A stretch of DNA of 50,789 bases, taken from NCBI GenBank assembly GCA_016201105.1, contig JACQDN010000047.1, positions 1-50,789 of the forward strand. Direction: 5' to 3'. Each line of letters begins with the position of its first letter. Within the stretch, counting starts at the first letter, position 1. The stretch comes from Pseudomonadota bacterium. GTDB lineage: Bacteria; Pseudomonadota; Alphaproteobacteria; Micropepsales; Micropepsaceae. The position numbers and the translations under genes were made by a program. Under the pieces are notes generated by a model. The model saw only the letters and a program-made list of their open reading frames with translations, made no database searches and was not told where the DNA came from. Of the stretch, positions 27,887 to 35,308 are shown in pieces.

Positions 27887-29886
27887 AGCGCCAGCACCGT
27901 GAGCAGAAGAACAAGCGCCAGGAAAACCAAACTCAGATATCTACGGATGGTCAGGAACTGCAGAACGTTCAGCCGATCCGCAATAAAAGCGACCGCGCTC
28001 GCGGGTGGCGCATAGAGCAAATCCCACGCCGGATCGCGAAGCGTGACATGGATTTTTGCGGCTCCCACGTCTCCCGGCGGTGGCATGAACACCTCTTCAC
28101 GTGCGTCGAAGGCCAGCGTGCCGAAGACGCGTCGGATCGGCTGCGCAAAACTCTCGGCGGAATATTGCGAGTTGCGGCTCGTATCGGGATAACCGCAACC
28201 CCACGCCAGCGAGTGCCGTGTCGCAACATTGGCGAATGTCCGCACCGCGAGATATGTGACTGTACCGGCGAGCAGGAGAAGTCCCGCAACCATCAACCCG
28301 CTATAGCTGTTGGGGTTGCCCAGCGACGGCAACAGCGGAGTCCCCAATGCCACGAGCGCTTGATGCGGCATCTCGCTCGCAGTCAGCATGTGCGAAACCG
28401 TGCCGAGCGCGTTGGTAAAAAAACCGGGAACGATACCGGCCACAACACAAAGTCCCGCCAACGCGAACATGGCTGCCAGAGACATGGAATCGGTTTCGAC
28501 CGCCGTTTCGGCTGCCGGGGTGCGCGGACGGCCGAGGAACGTCACGCCGAACGCCTTCACAAAACACGCGGCGGCCAGCGCCGCGGCCAGCGCCAACATG
28601 GCTCCCACAGCCGGGGCCAGAAACCGCAAACCCCATTGCGGCAAAGCGGGGCTCAAGAATATCGCCTGGAATGTAAGCCATTCCGAAGCAAAACCGTTGA
28701 GAGGAGGCAGCGCGGATATCGCGGCAGCTCCGATCAGGAACCCGGTTGCCGTTCGCGGCATCACGCGTATCAACCCGCCCAATTTTTCCATGTCGCGGGT
28801 GCCGGTGGATGCGAGCACGGCACCCGAGCCGAAAAATAGAAGGCTCTTGAACACCGAATGATTGAAGACATGAAACAGCGCGGCGCTCGCGGCAAGAGCG
28901 GCGGCGGCCGTCAGGCCATTGGCGCGGAATGCCAGCGCAAGACCCAGTCCGGTAAAGATGATGCCGATGTTTTCGACCGTGTGATAAGCAAGCAGGCGTT
29001 TGAGGTCGTGCTGCATCAACGCGTAAAGCACGCCCATGACGGCAGTGACCCCTCCCAGCCCGATGACAATCACCGAATAGCGCCAGTCGAGCGGCCCCAT
29101 GAGATCGAAAGCGATTCTGATGAAGGCATAGACGGCAACCTTGGTCATGACGCCGCTCATCAATGCCGAAACATGACTGGGCGCCGCCGGATGCGCGAGC
29201 GGAAGCCAGACGTGCAACGGTACCAAGCCCGCTTTCGAACCGGCGCCCAAGAGCACAAGCGAAAACACGATCGCGGCCGAGCCTTGCGCCGCGCCATGCG
29301 CACGCATGACATCGAAGGCGTAGTTGCCGTCCGGGCCTGCTAGAATGCCGAAGGCCAGCAACAGAGCGAGCATGCTGAAGCTCGCCATGACGATGTAGAT
29401 GTAGCCTGCGCGCGCCGTGTCGGGTTCGCGGTCGTGACTCATGACCAAAGCCCAGGACATCAACGACATGAACTCCCAGGCTAGCAGAAAGCTGAACGCA
29501 TCATTGGCCAACACGACCAAATTCATGCCGGCAAGAAAAGCCGGGAAAAACGGAAGAACACGTTGCGGCGCGATTTCATGCCGTCCGTAACCGCAGCCGA
29601 AAATGCTTGCGCTCATTCCCCCCAGATTTACGACGATAAGGAAAAAAGCCGACAAGGCATCGAGACGAAAATGCGCGCCCGTCCAAGGAAGACCAATCGG
29701 GAGATGAAATTCGATGGCTTGATTGCCGGCCAGGCCCACTGCGGCGGCCGCGACCGCTACCGCGCACGCCACCGCGGTTGCGCCGTAAACGACGACGCCG
29801 GCTTGCCGCCGCCCCGCGACGGCAAGGGCAACAAGCGAAATCCCCAGCAGTAAAGCGACGGACGCCAAAAGCGCAGCGATAATCAT
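27877..29886 (-). CDS. hyfB: Hydrogenase-4-like antiporter subunit HyfB (NuoL-like)
   Basis: A 669-residue membrane protein with about 14-16 helices, the first structural gene of the operon. AFSFLLAWEFMSLMSWALVM carries the conserved glutamate of helix 5. GAGSKAGLVPLHVWLPLAHP carries the lysine of helix 7. LKRLLAYHTVENIGIIFTGL and ALFHVFNHSVFKSLLFFGSG are further antiporter landmarks. It should translocate H+ or Na+ coupled to electron transfer in the HyfG/I arm. The start at 29886 is only 8 bases after the stop of the XRE-type regulator gene, implying co-transcription with it. Confidence 0.93.
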   Translation of the reverse strand: MIIAALLASVALLLGISLVALAVAGRRQAGVVVYGATAVACAVAVAAAAVGLAGNQAIEFHLPIGLPWTGAHFRLDALSAFFLIVVNLGGMSASIFGCGYGRHEIAPQRVLPFFPAFLAGMNLVVLANDAFSFLLAWEFMSLMSWALVMSHDREPDTARAGYIYIVMASFSMLALLLAFGILAGPDGNYAFDVMRAHGAAQGSAAIVFSLVLLGAGSKAGLVPLHVWLPLAHPAAPSHVSALMSGVMTKVAVYAFIRIAFDLMGPLDWRYSVIVIGLGGVTAVMGVLYALMQHDLKRLLAYHTVENIGIIFTGLGLALAFRANGLTAAAALAASAALFHVFNHSVFKSLLFFGSGAVLASTGTRDMEKLGGLIRVMPRTATGFLIGAAAISALPPLNGFASEWLTFQAIFLSPALPQWGLRFLAPAVGAMLALAAALAAACFVKAFGVTFLGRPRTPAAETAVETDSMSLAAMFALAGLCVVAGIVPGFFTNALGTVSHMLTASEMPHQALVALGTPLLPSLGNPNSYSGLMVAGLLLLAGTVTYLAVRTFANVATRHSLAWGCGYPDTSRNSQYSAESFAQPIRRVFGTLAFDAREEVFMPPPGDVGAAKIHVTLRDPAWDLLYAPPASAVAFIADRLNVLQFLTIRRYLSLVFLALVLLLTVLALWV

Positions 29887-29894
29887 GGCGGCGC

Positions 29895-30203
29895 CTATGC
29901 CGGACCAGGCGATGTGCGCCCGGCTCCCGAAGATCGCTGGTCGGACGACGGTTCCAAAGCCGGCTTAAGGCGAACGCCCCGCCCGCCTGCCGCGCTCTGC
30001 GCGCCCTCCTCGATCAACTCGATGCCGGCGGTCTGAAGCGCGGTGAGCACTCGCATCAGCGAGGTTGAATTGCCGCGAACAATGCCGTGGCTCGCTTCCA
30101 TTCGCTGGATAGTCGGCAAGGACAGGCCTGCCCGGCGCGCAAGAGTGCGCTGATCAATCGAGAGCAGCATCCGGGCGGCACGCAGCTGTGTAGCGGTAAT
30201 CAT
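29895..30203 (-). CDS. Small XRE-type regulator heading the hyf operon
   Basis: A 102-residue DNA-binding protein. The helix-turn-helix is LARRAGLSLPTIQRMEASHG at about residues 21-40; LIEEGAQSAAGGRGVRLKPA follows, then a Ser/Pro/Gly tail of ~23 residues absent from its neighbour paralogue. Its stop is 8 bases upstream of hyfB, so it is probably transcribed with the operon and may control it. An AT-rich palindrome lies 34-59 bases before its start. Paralogous to the gene at 30383-30628. The signal it responds to is unknown. Confidence 0.85.
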   Translation of the reverse strand: MITATQLRAARMLLSIDQRTLARRAGLSLPTIQRMEASHGIVRGNSTSLMRVLTALQTAGIELIEEGAQSAAGGRGVRLKPALEPSSDQRSSGAGRTSPGPA

Positions 30204-30236
30204 GTCCTAGACATCAATCATGGTGTTTTCACAGTG

Positions 30237-30262
30237 ATATATGCTGTATTAGCAGCATATAT
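30237..30262. promoter_or_regulatory. Perfect palindrome upstream of the XRE-hyf operon (candidate operator)
   Basis: ATATATGCTG-TATTAG-CAGCATATAT is a perfect 10-bp inverted repeat with a 6-bp spacer, in an AT-rich promoter-like stretch 34 bases upstream of the first XRE gene. No T-run follows on the minus strand, so it is unlikely to be a terminator. It may be the binding site of one or both XRE regulators; this is inferred from position. Confidence 0.55.
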
Positions 30263-30382
30263 AGATGTTGGGTATAAAAAGCTTAGCCGCACGATAGTTA
30301 ACGCGTGCATAAAGCCCGTTCTTTGCACTCCCCATGGATCGAGCCCGCACGGCGGACGGTGCGAAGAACCTTGGCCGGTACG

Positions 30383-30628
30383 CTATTTCGCCAGTCGAAC
30401 GCCCCGGCCGCCTTGCCCGCTGACCGCGCCCTCGTCGATCAGGGCAATACCAGCCGTATTCAAGGCATCGATCAGTTTCATCAGCGAATCCACGTTCCCG
30501 CGGATTGCGCCGGCGCTCGCTTCCATGCGTTGAATGGTGGGCACCGAAAGACCTGACTTCTTGGCCAGTTGCCGTTGGTCGATTCCAGCCAGAGCGCGGG
30601 CGGCCCGCAATTGGGCAGCGGTAATCAT
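30383..30628 (-). CDS. Second small XRE-type regulator
   Basis: An 81-residue paralogue of the regulator at 29895-30203. Both start MITA(T/A)QLRAAR, have the helix-turn-helix LAKKSGLSVPTIQRMEASAG and end in GGRGVRL. This shorter form lacks the Ser/Pro tail. It has its own sigma70-like promoter upstream (30688-30715). The 179-base gap to the next XRE gene includes the palindrome at 30237. The pair probably arose by duplication and may cross-regulate the hyf genes. Confidence 0.83.
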   Translation of the reverse strand: MITAAQLRAARALAGIDQRQLAKKSGLSVPTIQRMEASAGAIRGNVDSLMKLIDALNTAGIALIDEGAVSGQGGRGVRLAK

Positions 30629-30687
30629 CGCGTTGCTATCGCCTTACAGAAATGGATCGGGATTGCGATCCTGAAGCGGTCGATGCG

Positions 30688-30715
30688 ATACTATTTATCA
30701 GAAAAGATTTGTCAA
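30688..30715 (-). promoter_or_regulatory. Sigma70-like promoter for the second XRE gene
   Basis: On the minus strand TTGACA (30710-30715) is followed by a 16-bp AT-rich spacer and TAGTAT (30688-30693), a perfect -35 and a 4/6 -10 match. The start codon at 30628 lies about 55-60 bases downstream. The surrounding DNA is markedly AT-rich compared with the window. Confidence 0.55.
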
Positions 30716-30811
30716 ATATAATTATTGATGTTTTGTATTCACGAGCGCCTCGCGGGGCGCGTGACCGACACGCCGGAAAGTAGCCGCTCTCCTCGTCCGA
30801 TATTCAGTGAA

Positions 30812-31756
30812 TCAGATCTGCCGCAGGGCATTCCTGGCCGCGTCGCAGTCCTTGTTCATCTGCGCGACAAGGTCATCGACCCCGCCGAACTTCGCTTCGG
30901 GGCGCAGATAGGACACCAGCTCGACGCCCAAGTGTTTGCCATAGAGATCGCCTTCGAAATCGAAAAGGTATGTCTCCAGGAGCGGCACATCGGTCTCGAA
31001 CATCGGGCGGGTGCCGAAACTCGCGACGCCGTCGTAGCGGCCGGCCGGCTCATCGTTTTCGAACACCGTCGCGCGCACCGCATAAATGCCGTAGGCCGGT
31101 TTCAAATAGTCGTCGAGCTTCATATTGGCGGTGGGGAACCCGATGGTGCGTCCGCGCTTATCGCCATGTTCGACACGGGCTTCAACGGTCCACCAATGGC
31201 CAAGCAACTTGGCCGCCACGTCCGGTTTGCCCGCCTTCAACGCTTCGCGAATTTGCGTGGACGAGATCTTCTCGCGCCCTCCGGCCGCCACTGGCTCGAA
31301 CACATCGACGCCGAAGCCTTCCATCTCGCCCATATAAGCAAGAACGGCCGTATTGCCGGTGCGCCCTTTGCCGAACTGAAAATCCGCGCCGACCACGACA
31401 CAGCCAACCGCCAGACCCTCCACCAGCACGTCGAGCACGAATTCCTGCGCCGTCTTTTTCGCCATCTCGGCGTCGAAGGTGAAGGCGAACATGGCATCGG
31501 CCCCCGCTTCGGCAATGAGCCGCGCCTTGGTGCGAAACGGCGTCAAGCGAAAGCTTTCCGTGCTGGGCCGGAAGAACTCCTGCGGATGCGGTTCGAACGC
31601 GAGCACGCCCAGGGGGGCGCTGCGTTCATCGGCCAGGCGGCGCGCTTCGGCGATCAAAGCCTGGTGGCCCAGATGTACGCCGTCGAAATTGCCGAGCGCC
31701 ACCACCGCGCCCTTGAACGCGTCCGGCACGTCGTTGTAGTGGCGGAAAATCTTCAT
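30812..31756 (-). CDS. ribF: Bifunctional riboflavin kinase / FAD synthetase
   Basis: A 314-residue enzyme making FMN from riboflavin and then FAD. The N-terminal adenylyltransferase domain has VALGNFDGVHLGHQALI with the HxGH signature. The C-terminal kinase domain has GDKRGRTIGFPTANM and GVASFGTRPMF. The start at 31756 overlaps the MaoC gene stop by ATGA; codons upstream in frame are within that gene. In alphaproteobacteria ribF normally sits beside ileS; here the hyf module separates them by about 8.3 kb. Confidence 0.95.
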   Translation of the reverse strand: MKIFRHYNDVPDAFKGAVVALGNFDGVHLGHQALIAEARRLADERSAPLGVLAFEPHPQEFFRPSTESFRLTPFRTKARLIAEAGADAMFAFTFDAEMAKKTAQEFVLDVLVEGLAVGCVVVGADFQFGKGRTGNTAVLAYMGEMEGFGVDVFEPVAAGGREKISSTQIREALKAGKPDVAAKLLGHWWTVEARVEHGDKRGRTIGFPTANMKLDDYLKPAYGIYAVRATVFENDEPAGRYDGVASFGTRPMFETDVPLLETYLFDFEGDLYGKHLGVELVSYLRPEAKFGGVDDLVAQMNKDCDAARNALRQI

Positions 31757-32190
31757 GCCGCCGCGATTTGCGCCTTTGGCCGGGCTGGCGCCATGACCAG
31801 CGCCTCGCCTTCCACCACGACCGTGTCGCCCACTTTGCACACGCAATCGAAGGTGACGCGGCGCTTTTCAGGAACGGTCTCGCGCACGGTGCAGATCGCG
31901 GTCACGGTCTCGCCGATACGCACCGGCGCTTTGAAGCGTGTGAGAAGCTGCATGAAGATCGTGCCGGGACCGGGCATCTTCATGCCCAGCACCGTGGAAA
32001 TATAGCTCGCCGACAGCACGCCGTGCGCGATGCGCCCTTTGAACGGTGTCGTTTTCGCGAACGCCTCATCGAAATGCACCGGGTTCACGTCGCCGGAAAT
32101 CTCGCCGAACTTCTGGATGTCGGATTCGGTGACCGTCTTGGTGAAGCTCTCGCTCATGCCGGGTTTCAGGTCTTCGATGTAATAGGTCAT
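31753..32190 (-). CDS. MaoC-family (R)-specific enoyl-CoA hydratase-like dehydratase
   Basis: A 145-residue hot-dog-fold protein. The active-site Asp/His pair is in ISGDVNPVHFDEAFA, and GRIAHGVLSASYISTVLG is the hydratase-2 motif. Such enzymes (PhaJ-like) hydrate trans-2-enoyl-CoA to (R)-3-hydroxyacyl-CoA, linking beta-oxidation to polyhydroxyalkanoate or other pathways. The gene lies in the conserved HAD-MaoC-ribF group and overlaps ribF by ATGA, so its presence there may reflect operon structure rather than riboflavin metabolism. Confidence 0.9.
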   Translation of the reverse strand: MTYYIEDLKPGMSESFTKTVTESDIQKFGEISGDVNPVHFDEAFAKTTPFKGRIAHGVLSASYISTVLGMKMPGPGTIFMQLLTRFKAPVRIGETVTAICTVRETVPEKRRVTFDCVCKVGDTVVVEGEALVMAPARPKAQIAAA

Positions 32191-32235
32191 GTCGCGCTCC
32201 TTGTGACAGCTGGCGCCCTTATCGGGCTTCGCGCC

Positions 32236-33090
32236 TCACCAAACAAGCGCGCGCATTGCCGCTTTGGCGTGCGCGCCGGGCGTGACGAAGAATTGTGCAA
32301 TATTGGTTGCGGTGAAATCTCCCAATTGCGCGGCGTGAACGCCGTCGGCAATGAAAAGAGCGTCGATGCCGGCCCGATTGGCGCCTTTGATATCGGTATC
32401 GGCGCCGTCGCCGACGGCGAGCGGGTTTTCGATCTCACGGCCGGCAACTTTGCGCGCCGCCGCACGCACCGCCTTATAGATCGGCGCATGGGGTTTGCCG
32501 TAGTAGACCACCTCGCCGCCAAGCTGTTCGTAGGCCTTGGCCAGCGCGCCGGCGCAATAGATCAGCTTGTCGCCCCGCTGCACGACGAGATCCGGATTGG
32601 CGCAGAGCATGGTGAGGTTGCGTTTCAGCATGTCGCGGTAGGTGGCCGCATAGTCGTCCGGCGTTTCGGTTTCGTCGTCGGTGGGGCCGGTACAGAGGAC
32701 AACCTCGGCTTGTTCCAGCGGCACGCGGTCCGCGTTCACGCCTTGGAACAATCCCAGATCGCGATCCGGCCCGATATGCAGCACCGCCAGGCGCTTGTTC
32801 ACGGAGCGCGCGATCATGTCCTCTCGCGCGGCCACGCCGGAGGTAACGATCGCATCGTAACAATCGAGCGGCACGCCGATGCGCTTGAAGATGGTTTCGA
32901 CATCGGCAACCGGGCGCGGCGCATTGGTGAGCAGGATGACCGGCCCTTGCGCACGAAAGCGCGTCAGCGCCTCGGCGGCCAAGAGGAAAGGTTCCCTACC
33001 GTTATGCAGCACCCCCCACACGTCGCAAATCAGCGCGTCGTAGTCGGCAGCGATTTCGGAAAGTCCGGAAATGAGGCGAGGAGTCTGCAA
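32236..33090 (-). CDS. HAD-superfamily hydrolase, TIGR01459 type
   Basis: A 284-residue NagD-like HAD phosphatase. Motif I is LICDVWGVLHNG, where the first Asp is the nucleophile; VILLTNAPRP is motif II; YYGKPHAPIY carries motif III lysine; and VGDGADTDIKGANRAGI is motif IV. TIGR01459 members are typical of alphaproteobacteria and commonly sit beside ribF, as here, which hints at a flavin-nucleotide-related substrate, but that is unproven. The 49-base gap to the EAL gene upstream suggests possible co-transcription. Confidence 0.9.
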   Translation of the reverse strand: MQTPRLISGLSEIAADYDALICDVWGVLHNGREPFLLAAEALTRFRAQGPVILLTNAPRPVADVETIFKRIGVPLDCYDAIVTSGVAAREDMIARSVNKRLAVLHIGPDRDLGLFQGVNADRVPLEQAEVVLCTGPTDDETETPDDYAATYRDMLKRNLTMLCANPDLVVQRGDKLIYCAGALAKAYEQLGGEVVYYGKPHAPIYKAVRAAARKVAGREIENPLAVGDGADTDIKGANRAGIDALFIADGVHAAQLGDFTATNIAQFFVTPGAHAKAAMRALVW

Positions 33091-33139
33091 GCGTCTGCCT
33101 TTCTGTTCGCTACCCTTTCATGGGGAACAGAAGAGCAAG

Positions 33140-34399
33140 TCAAGCACTCTTGCGGAACGGGATGACGGGCGTGGTGGGAACCGCTTCGATTTTCTCCAAG
33201 CTCTTGAGCGAATCATCGCGGACCGGCCGCGGCTCGCCAAAGAGATATCCCTGGCCGAAATCCAGACTGAAATCGAGCAGCTGGACAACCGTCTTTTCGT
33301 CTTCCACGCGTTCGGCAATGAGATTGAGACCGTGGCGCGCCAGCAGTTTCTTCAGGTCTTCCGCCGTGACGGAGGCTTGCGCGTTCTGCATGCCGTTGGT
33401 CAGCGTGTCCGCGCGCACTTTGACGTGTTTGAAGCCGAGCGTCTTCAGCTTGGCAAAGTCCATCGCCAGTGTGTTGACGTGATCCATCGAGAGCGCAAAC
33501 CCCAGGCTCGCCAGATAGCTCAAATTCTGCTCGCCCTTGACGCCGGCTTTGACGATCGCGTCCTGCGCGAATTCAAATACGATCTGTGCGCTCAAATCGC
33601 GGTTGTGGTGCATGTATTCCAGGAACTGCGGGAAGAACTCTTCGTCCGACAGCGTTTCGCCGGAAATGTTGCAAAACACGCCGATCTCGCGATGCTTTTG
33701 GACAAGGCGACGCACGATCTGCACGCAGCGAAACAGCAGAAGATTGTCCACCACCGACATCAACCCCGCCGGTGCGGCCACTTTCATGTATTGCGCCGGC
33801 ATGATCAGCGAGCCGTCTTCGGCCCGCAGACGCGAGAGCGCCTCGTAGAAGCGCACTTTGCGCTGCGGCAGGCTCACGATCGGCTGCAGATAAAGATCCA
33901 CGCGGTTTTCTTCCAGGGACGCGCGGATGGTTTCCAAGAGGTCGGATTCGCCCAGCGAATCCAGATAGGAGCGCGCCGTGTCGCGTGTGCGCCGCTCGAC
34001 ATAGGTGTCTTCGAGCGGAACGGACTTCGCCTTGTTCGAGATCTTGCCCGCGAAATCGCGCATCAGGCTTTCCAGAACCTGAAGCTCGGCAACGATTTTC
34101 TTGCTCTGGGCGGAGGCGCGCGCTTCGCCTGCCTGCTTCACCTCTTCGATTTTCGCTTGCGTCTCATCCAAAGCGACGGCGAATTCCTTAGTCGTCTGTT
34201 TGAGCTTCGCGATTTCCTTGCGTGTGCGGCGCTTTTCGCGGCGACGCAGAATGCTCACATGGATTTCAGCGCAAATCGCGAACTGCATAACGCCGACGAT
34301 CGCTGCGAACGCCGGCCCGGTCACACCGGAAATGTTCAACACCGTCGCGCTCATGGCGGCGGCGAGCGCATAGGTGATGGCGATGATGACGTCGGTCAT
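33140..34399 (-). CDS. TipF-like membrane-anchored degenerate EAL-domain protein
   Basis: A 419-residue protein with two N-terminal membrane helices (about 4-22 and 27-48), a charged coiled coil (about 55-115), and an EAL domain (about 150-395). The signature EALSRL is intact (186-191), but the canonical ExTE glutamate region reads FEFAQ (275-279) and DDFGTG reads MDHVN (305-309), so key metal ligands are missing. It probably binds cyclic di-GMP without cleaving it. Architecture and degeneracy match TipF, the Caulobacter flagellar assembly factor, but no flagellar genes are in the window. The divergent LysE gene starts 185 bases away. Confidence 0.8.
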   Translation of the reverse strand: MTDVIIAITYALAAAMSATVLNISGVTGPAFAAIVGVMQFAICAEIHVSILRRREKRRTRKEIAKLKQTTKEFAVALDETQAKIEEVKQAGEARASAQSKKIVAELQVLESLMRDFAGKISNKAKSVPLEDTYVERRTRDTARSYLDSLGESDLLETIRASLEENRVDLYLQPIVSLPQRKVRFYEALSRLRAEDGSLIMPAQYMKVAAPAGLMSVVDNLLLFRCVQIVRRLVQKHREIGVFCNISGETLSDEEFFPQFLEYMHHNRDLSAQIVFEFAQDAIVKAGVKGEQNLSYLASLGFALSMDHVNTLAMDFAKLKTLGFKHVKVRADTLTNGMQNAQASVTAEDLKKLLARHGLNLIAERVEDEKTVVQLLDFSLDFGQGYLFGEPRPVRDDSLKSLEKIEAVPTTPVIPFRKSA

Positions 34400-34584
34400 G
34401 GGAACGCTCCGGTGCGAAACGCATCATTTTGACAAAGCGCTTGTTGCGAACTCGTTAACCAAACCGCTTTGTCGGTAACCGATTTGCGCCAGGAACACGG
34501 CGGCCATGTCCTTTCGAAATCCTTAATGCCGCTAGGCTCAGGGTCCGAGTCGATTGGAGAGACGGCGATGCCTGTGAAACGGCG

Positions 34585-35226
34585 ATGAACGTGTCCTCGG
34601 CCCTTCTGGCCTTCACGCTGGCCGCAGGCGCACTGACCATCACGCCCGGTCTCGACACGGCCTTGGTGCTGCGCACTGCCGCAGTCGAGGGCTCGCGCAA
34701 GGCAGCGCTGGCCGGGATGGGGATCGCGCTGGGATGCGGTGTCTGGGGTCTTGCGGCTTCAGTCGGCTTGGGCGCCGTGCTCGCGGCATCGGCGCTGGCC
34801 TACAACACGCTACGCCTCGCGGGTGCGGCCTATCTCATCTTTGTCGGCGCACAGATGCTGTGGGGCGCGTTCAGATCCCGGCATGCGAGTGCACCGCAAC
34901 CGAGCGGTGAAGAGGGATCCCGCCGCGGTCGCTCGTGGTTTGTGCGCGGACTCTTCACCAATTTGCTCAATCCCAAAGTCGGCGTTTTCTACGTGACGTT
35001 CCTGCCATTGTTCGTGCCCTCCGGCGTGAATGTGACCCTGTTCAGCATGCTGCTCACCCTCATCCACATGAGCGAAGGGTTGCTGTGGTTCGCGCTGCTC
35101 ATCCTCGCCACGCGACCGCTCTCGCGATGGCTGCAACGCGCGGCCGTCAAGCGCGCTCTCGACGGCTTTGCGGGACTGGTTCTCGTGGGCTTTGGCGGAG
35201 CCTTGCTGATCGGGCGCGGACGCTAG
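34585..35226 (+). CDS. LysE-family exporter
   Basis: A 213-residue inner-membrane protein with about six helices. TITPGLDTALVLRTAAVEGS near the N-terminus is the LysE/RhtB signature, and GLFTNLLNPKVGVFYVTFLP in the middle is the second family motif. Members export amino acids or homoserine-type metabolites using proton motive force. The ATG at 34585 is the first in frame with homology. It is divergent from the TipF-like gene and 82 bases from the next gene. The substrate is unknown. Confidence 0.9.
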   Translation: MNVSSALLAFTLAAGALTITPGLDTALVLRTAAVEGSRKAALAGMGIALGCGVWGLAASVGLGAVLAASALAYNTLRLAGAAYLIFVGAQMLWGAFRSRHASAPQPSGEEGSRRGRSWFVRGLFTNLLNPKVGVFYVTFLPLFVPSGVNVTLFSMLLTLIHMSEGLLWFALLILATRPLSRWLQRAAVKRALDGFAGLVLVGFGGALLIGRGR

Positions 35227-35308
35227 GCAATCCACCGCCGGAGATTGCGCCTGCCGCCCCCTTTGCGATAGGCCACAGCGACAGGTTTGAGACGCAGGGG
35301 CGCCAGGC

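Noticed and set aside
22746..29886. Operon as respiratory complex I (nuo)
   Set aside because: NuoE, F, G, I, A, J and M-type genes are missing and the order and sequences match HyfB/C/E/F/G/I.
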